DNA of 8,235 nucleotides from Chloroflexota bacterium (GTDB taxonomy: Bacteria; Chloroflexota; UBA5177; JANWHV01), in contig JANWHV010000133.1 in assembly GCA_025450255.1 (NCBI GenBank), forward strand, positions 1-8,235, written 5' to 3'. A program made the position numbers and the translations under genes. This document shows, one piece after another, positions 6,776 to 8,235 of this stretch (the stretch's first letter is position 1; every line of letters starts with the position of its first letter). The notes under the pieces were generated by a model. That model saw nothing but the letters and a program-made list of their open reading frames with translations. It did no database searches and was not told the DNA's origin.

Positions 6776-8235
6776 CAGCCGCCCCCACCCCGGCCGCCGA
6801 AGCCGCCGCCGCCGCAACCGCCGCCAGCGAAACCGCCGCCGCCAAGCCGTCCCGCGCCGCCACCGGTGGCGCCGGTTGTGCTTGAGGCGGTGGGCACGAC
6901 GATGCGGTCGCCTACGTTGAGCCCGCTGACGATCTGCGTATTCGTGCTGTCGCTGGCGCCGACTTGTACCGCTGCGAGCGTTACGTTGTTGTGCGCGTCG
7001 AGGGTCTGCACGAAACTGCCGCGCCCGGTGGTGGTGATTGCCTGGTTCGGCACCTCGACCGCGTTTTGCACCTCGCCGGTGACGATGGTGAGGGATGCGG
7101 TCATGCCCGCCGTCAGGCCCTGTGTGCTGCCTTTAATGGAGATGTGGATTGGGTACGTGGTGACGTTCGAGGTTGTTACAGCCTGCAGCGGCAATTTGGT
7201 GACCAGGCCCACGAACGTTTTGCCGGGGAAGGCGTTGAACACCATGGCTACTGGGTCGCCAACCTGGACGGTGCCGAACTGTGCCTCGGGGATGTTCGCG
7301 ATGACCTCCAGGCCCTCCGACGCCTCGGTCTGGATCGCGGCCGTGCCGGTGGCGATATTGCTGGTGAGCATGCCCGGTACGATGTTCACGGCCTGCACCA
7401 CGCCGGCGCTCGGCGCCCGGATCTCCAGTTCGCCGGCAAAGAGCGACTGATCGCTGCTAAGGGTTTGCTGGGCCTGCGTCACGCTCGCCTGGGCGATGGC
7501 TATATCCTGCGCGGTATATGGATGCGACGCGAGCTGCAGCGCCGCCTGGGCGCTGGTCACCGCTTGTTGCTGTTGCGCGATATCCCCCGGCGTGTTCGGC
7601 TGCTTCGCGAGCTGCAGCGCGGCTTGCGCGGTGACGACCGCGTCCTGGGCTTGCTGGATATCCTGGCTGCTGCCGGGATGCTCCGCCTGGTACAGGGCTT
7701 GCTGCTGGGCGACGACGGCATCGCGCGCTTGCTGAATGTCGTGTATGGTGTTCGGCTGTTGCGCGGCGGCGAGCGCGGCCTGGGCGCTGTTGACCGCCAA
7801 CTGCTGTTGGGTGATGTCGCTTGAGGTGTTCGGCTGCTTTGCGGCGGCCAGCGCCGCCTGGGCGCTGAGCACGGCGTCATGGGCCTGGCGAAGGTCCTGC
7901 GCGGTATAGGGATGCTCGGCGGCGGTCAGCGCCGCTTGCGCGCTTTGCACCGCCGCTTGTTGCGTGGCGATATCGGCGGCGGAATTCGGCTGTTGAGCGG
8001 CGGTGAGCGCCGCCAGGGCGCTGCGTACGGCAGCCTCTTGTGTAGCGATGTCACTGGCGGAGTTCGGCTGTTTAGCGGCAGCCAGCGCGGCCAGGGCGCT
8101 GCGCACGGCAGCTTCCGGCGCGGTGATGTCGGTCGCGGAGTTCGGGTGCTTGGCGGCGGTGAGCGCCGCCTGGGCGCTGCGTACGGCGGCCTCCTGGGTC
8201 GCGATGTCGGACGCCGAGTTCGGTTGCCTGGCCGC
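6775..8235 (-). CDS. MacA/HlyD-family adaptor protein with expanded helical repeats (partial, 5' end beyond window)
   Basis: C-terminal 486 residues of a membrane-fusion (adaptor) protein; the N-terminus, with its expected membrane anchor or signal and first lipoyl half, lies outside the window. Visible residues 4-263 are ten tandem 26-residue helical units. The second lipoyl half follows (ELEIRAPSAGVVQAV, from about 268). Then come a beta-barrel region (about 300-375, with TYPIHISIKGSTQGLTAGM) and a membrane-proximal domain (AVEVPNQAITTTGRG and GLNVGDRIVVP), the classical order for MacA/YknX-type adaptors. A Ser/Thr stretch and a 29-residue glycine-rich tail end the protein; the tail holds the only cysteine visible. 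It is the first visible gene of the operon, and its TGA overlaps the ATPase ATG by one base. Adaptors of this type dock on the MacB permease and gate export. In a single-membrane organism there would be no TolC partner, as in Bacillus YknX. The repeat expansion is the unusual part. Confidence 0.95.
   Translation of the reverse strand, partial: AARQPNSASDIATQEAAVRSAQAALTAAKHPNSATDITAPEAAVRSALAALAAAKQPNSASDIATQEAAVRSALAALTAAQQPNSAADIATQQAAVQSAQAALTAAEHPYTAQDLRQAHDAVLSAQAALAAAKQPNTSSDITQQQLAVNSAQAALAAAQQPNTIHDIQQARDAVVAQQQALYQAEHPGSSQDIQQAQDAVVTAQAALQLAKQPNTPGDIAQQQQAVTSAQAALQLASHPYTAQDIAIAQASVTQAQQTLSSDQSLFAGELEIRAPSAGVVQAVNIVPGMLTSNIATGTAAIQTEASEGLEVIANIPEAQFGTVQVGDPVAMVFNAFPGKTFVGLVTKLPLQAVTTSNVTTYPIHISIKGSTQGLTAGMTASLTIVTGEVQNAVEVPNQAITTTGRGSFVQTLDAHNNVTLAAVQVGASDSTNTQIVSGLNVGDRIVVPTASSTTGATGGGAGRLGGGGFAGGGCGGGGFGGRGGGG
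6778..6864 (-). repeat. Glycine-rich tail-coding repeat of the adaptor
   Basis: The final 29 codons encode GGGAG then repeats of GGGGF and GGGG type, with one Cys and two Arg. The DNA shares the 14-base string ccgccgaagccgcc (plus strand) with the tail of the anchored protein gene at the other end of the operon. Confidence 0.85.
7447..8226 (-). repeat. Ten tandem 78-base repeats encoding 26-residue helix-turn units in the adaptor
   Basis: In-frame period of 78 bases, with unit tops at 8226, 8148, 8070, 7992, 7914, 7836, 7758, 7680, 7602 and 7524. At least part of another unit continues beyond the right edge. Positions invariant in all ten are Pro2, Ser/Thr4, Asp7, Ile/Leu8, Val15 and Leu22; position 1 is always Gln or His. 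Ser/Thr4 and Asp7 form a helix N-capping box, and residues 8, 15 and 22 are spaced by sevens like a coiled-coil seam, with Ala-rich positions between. Each unit therefore reads as a roughly 20-residue helix plus a Pro-containing turn. Unit 2 (8071-8148) has an extra Pro at position 11, in mid-helix. The four units nearest the right edge resemble each other most. Confidence 0.96.

Noticed and set aside
6776..6817. Upstream start adding 14 residues to the ATPase
   Set aside because: The extra residues are a basic stretch encoded by the adaptor's glycine tail in another frame. The ATG at 6775 gives the family-like N-terminus and a typical coupled junction.
6344..7450. Plus-strand open frame of 368 codons opposite the ATPase and adaptor
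   Set aside because: It is antisense to strongly recognised domains on the minus strand; the Pro-rich stretch is just the complement of the glycine-rich tail. It is a GC-rich shadow frame.
7447..8226. CRISPR or minisatellite interpretation of the 78-base periodicity
   Set aside because: The period is exactly 26 codons, with no conserved direct repeat and unique spacer structure. It is in frame within the adaptor and conserved at protein level.

Overview
This is a visibly GC-rich window from a bacterium, with third codon positions dominated by G/C. The combination suggests a Chloroflexota-type organism (Ktedonobacteria/Chloroflexia or a close relative). The supporting genes are a large BTAD-plus-ATPase regulator, a split MacAB-like exporter whose adaptor has tandem helical repeats, and glycine-rich tails on secreted or anchored proteins. 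This is inferred from gene style and no marker gene is present. There are no RNA genes, CRISPR arrays or insertion sequences that I can support.

Left part (1-2260). A minus-strand BTAD-family regulator (SARP/AfsR-like DNA-binding domain, BTAD domain, STAND/AAA-type ATPase) starts with GTG at 1493 and runs off the left edge, with 497 residues visible. Just upstream, on the plus strand, lies the C-terminal remnant of an MBL-fold metallo-hydrolase (1568-1825). A small unrecognised two-helix membrane protein follows (1896-2153).

Middle (2262-3584). A minus-strand purple-acid-phosphatase-like metallophosphoesterase has all seven metal-ligand positions. It is preceded by a 189-base non-coding leader that carries two inverted repeats.

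Right part (3585-8235). A tight minus-strand operon reads, in order of transcription: a MacA/HlyD-like periplasmic-adaptor-type protein (5' end outside the window), a MacB/LolD-like ATPase, a MacB-like FtsX permease, and a single-pass membrane-anchored protein with two copies of a DUF5666-like beta domain. The first three genes overlap (TGATG and GTGA junctions), and the fourth starts 21 bases after the permease stop. The likely product is a four-component exporter or envelope machine. The adaptor collects or gates at the outer face, the ATPase drives, the permease transduces, and the anchored DUF5666-like protein is an accessory partner.

The most interesting signal is in the adaptor. Instead of one helical hairpin it has at least ten tandem 26-residue helix-turn units, continuing past the window edge. 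The adaptor and the anchored fourth protein also end in matching glycine-rich GFGG tails. The substrate is not evident from sequence.
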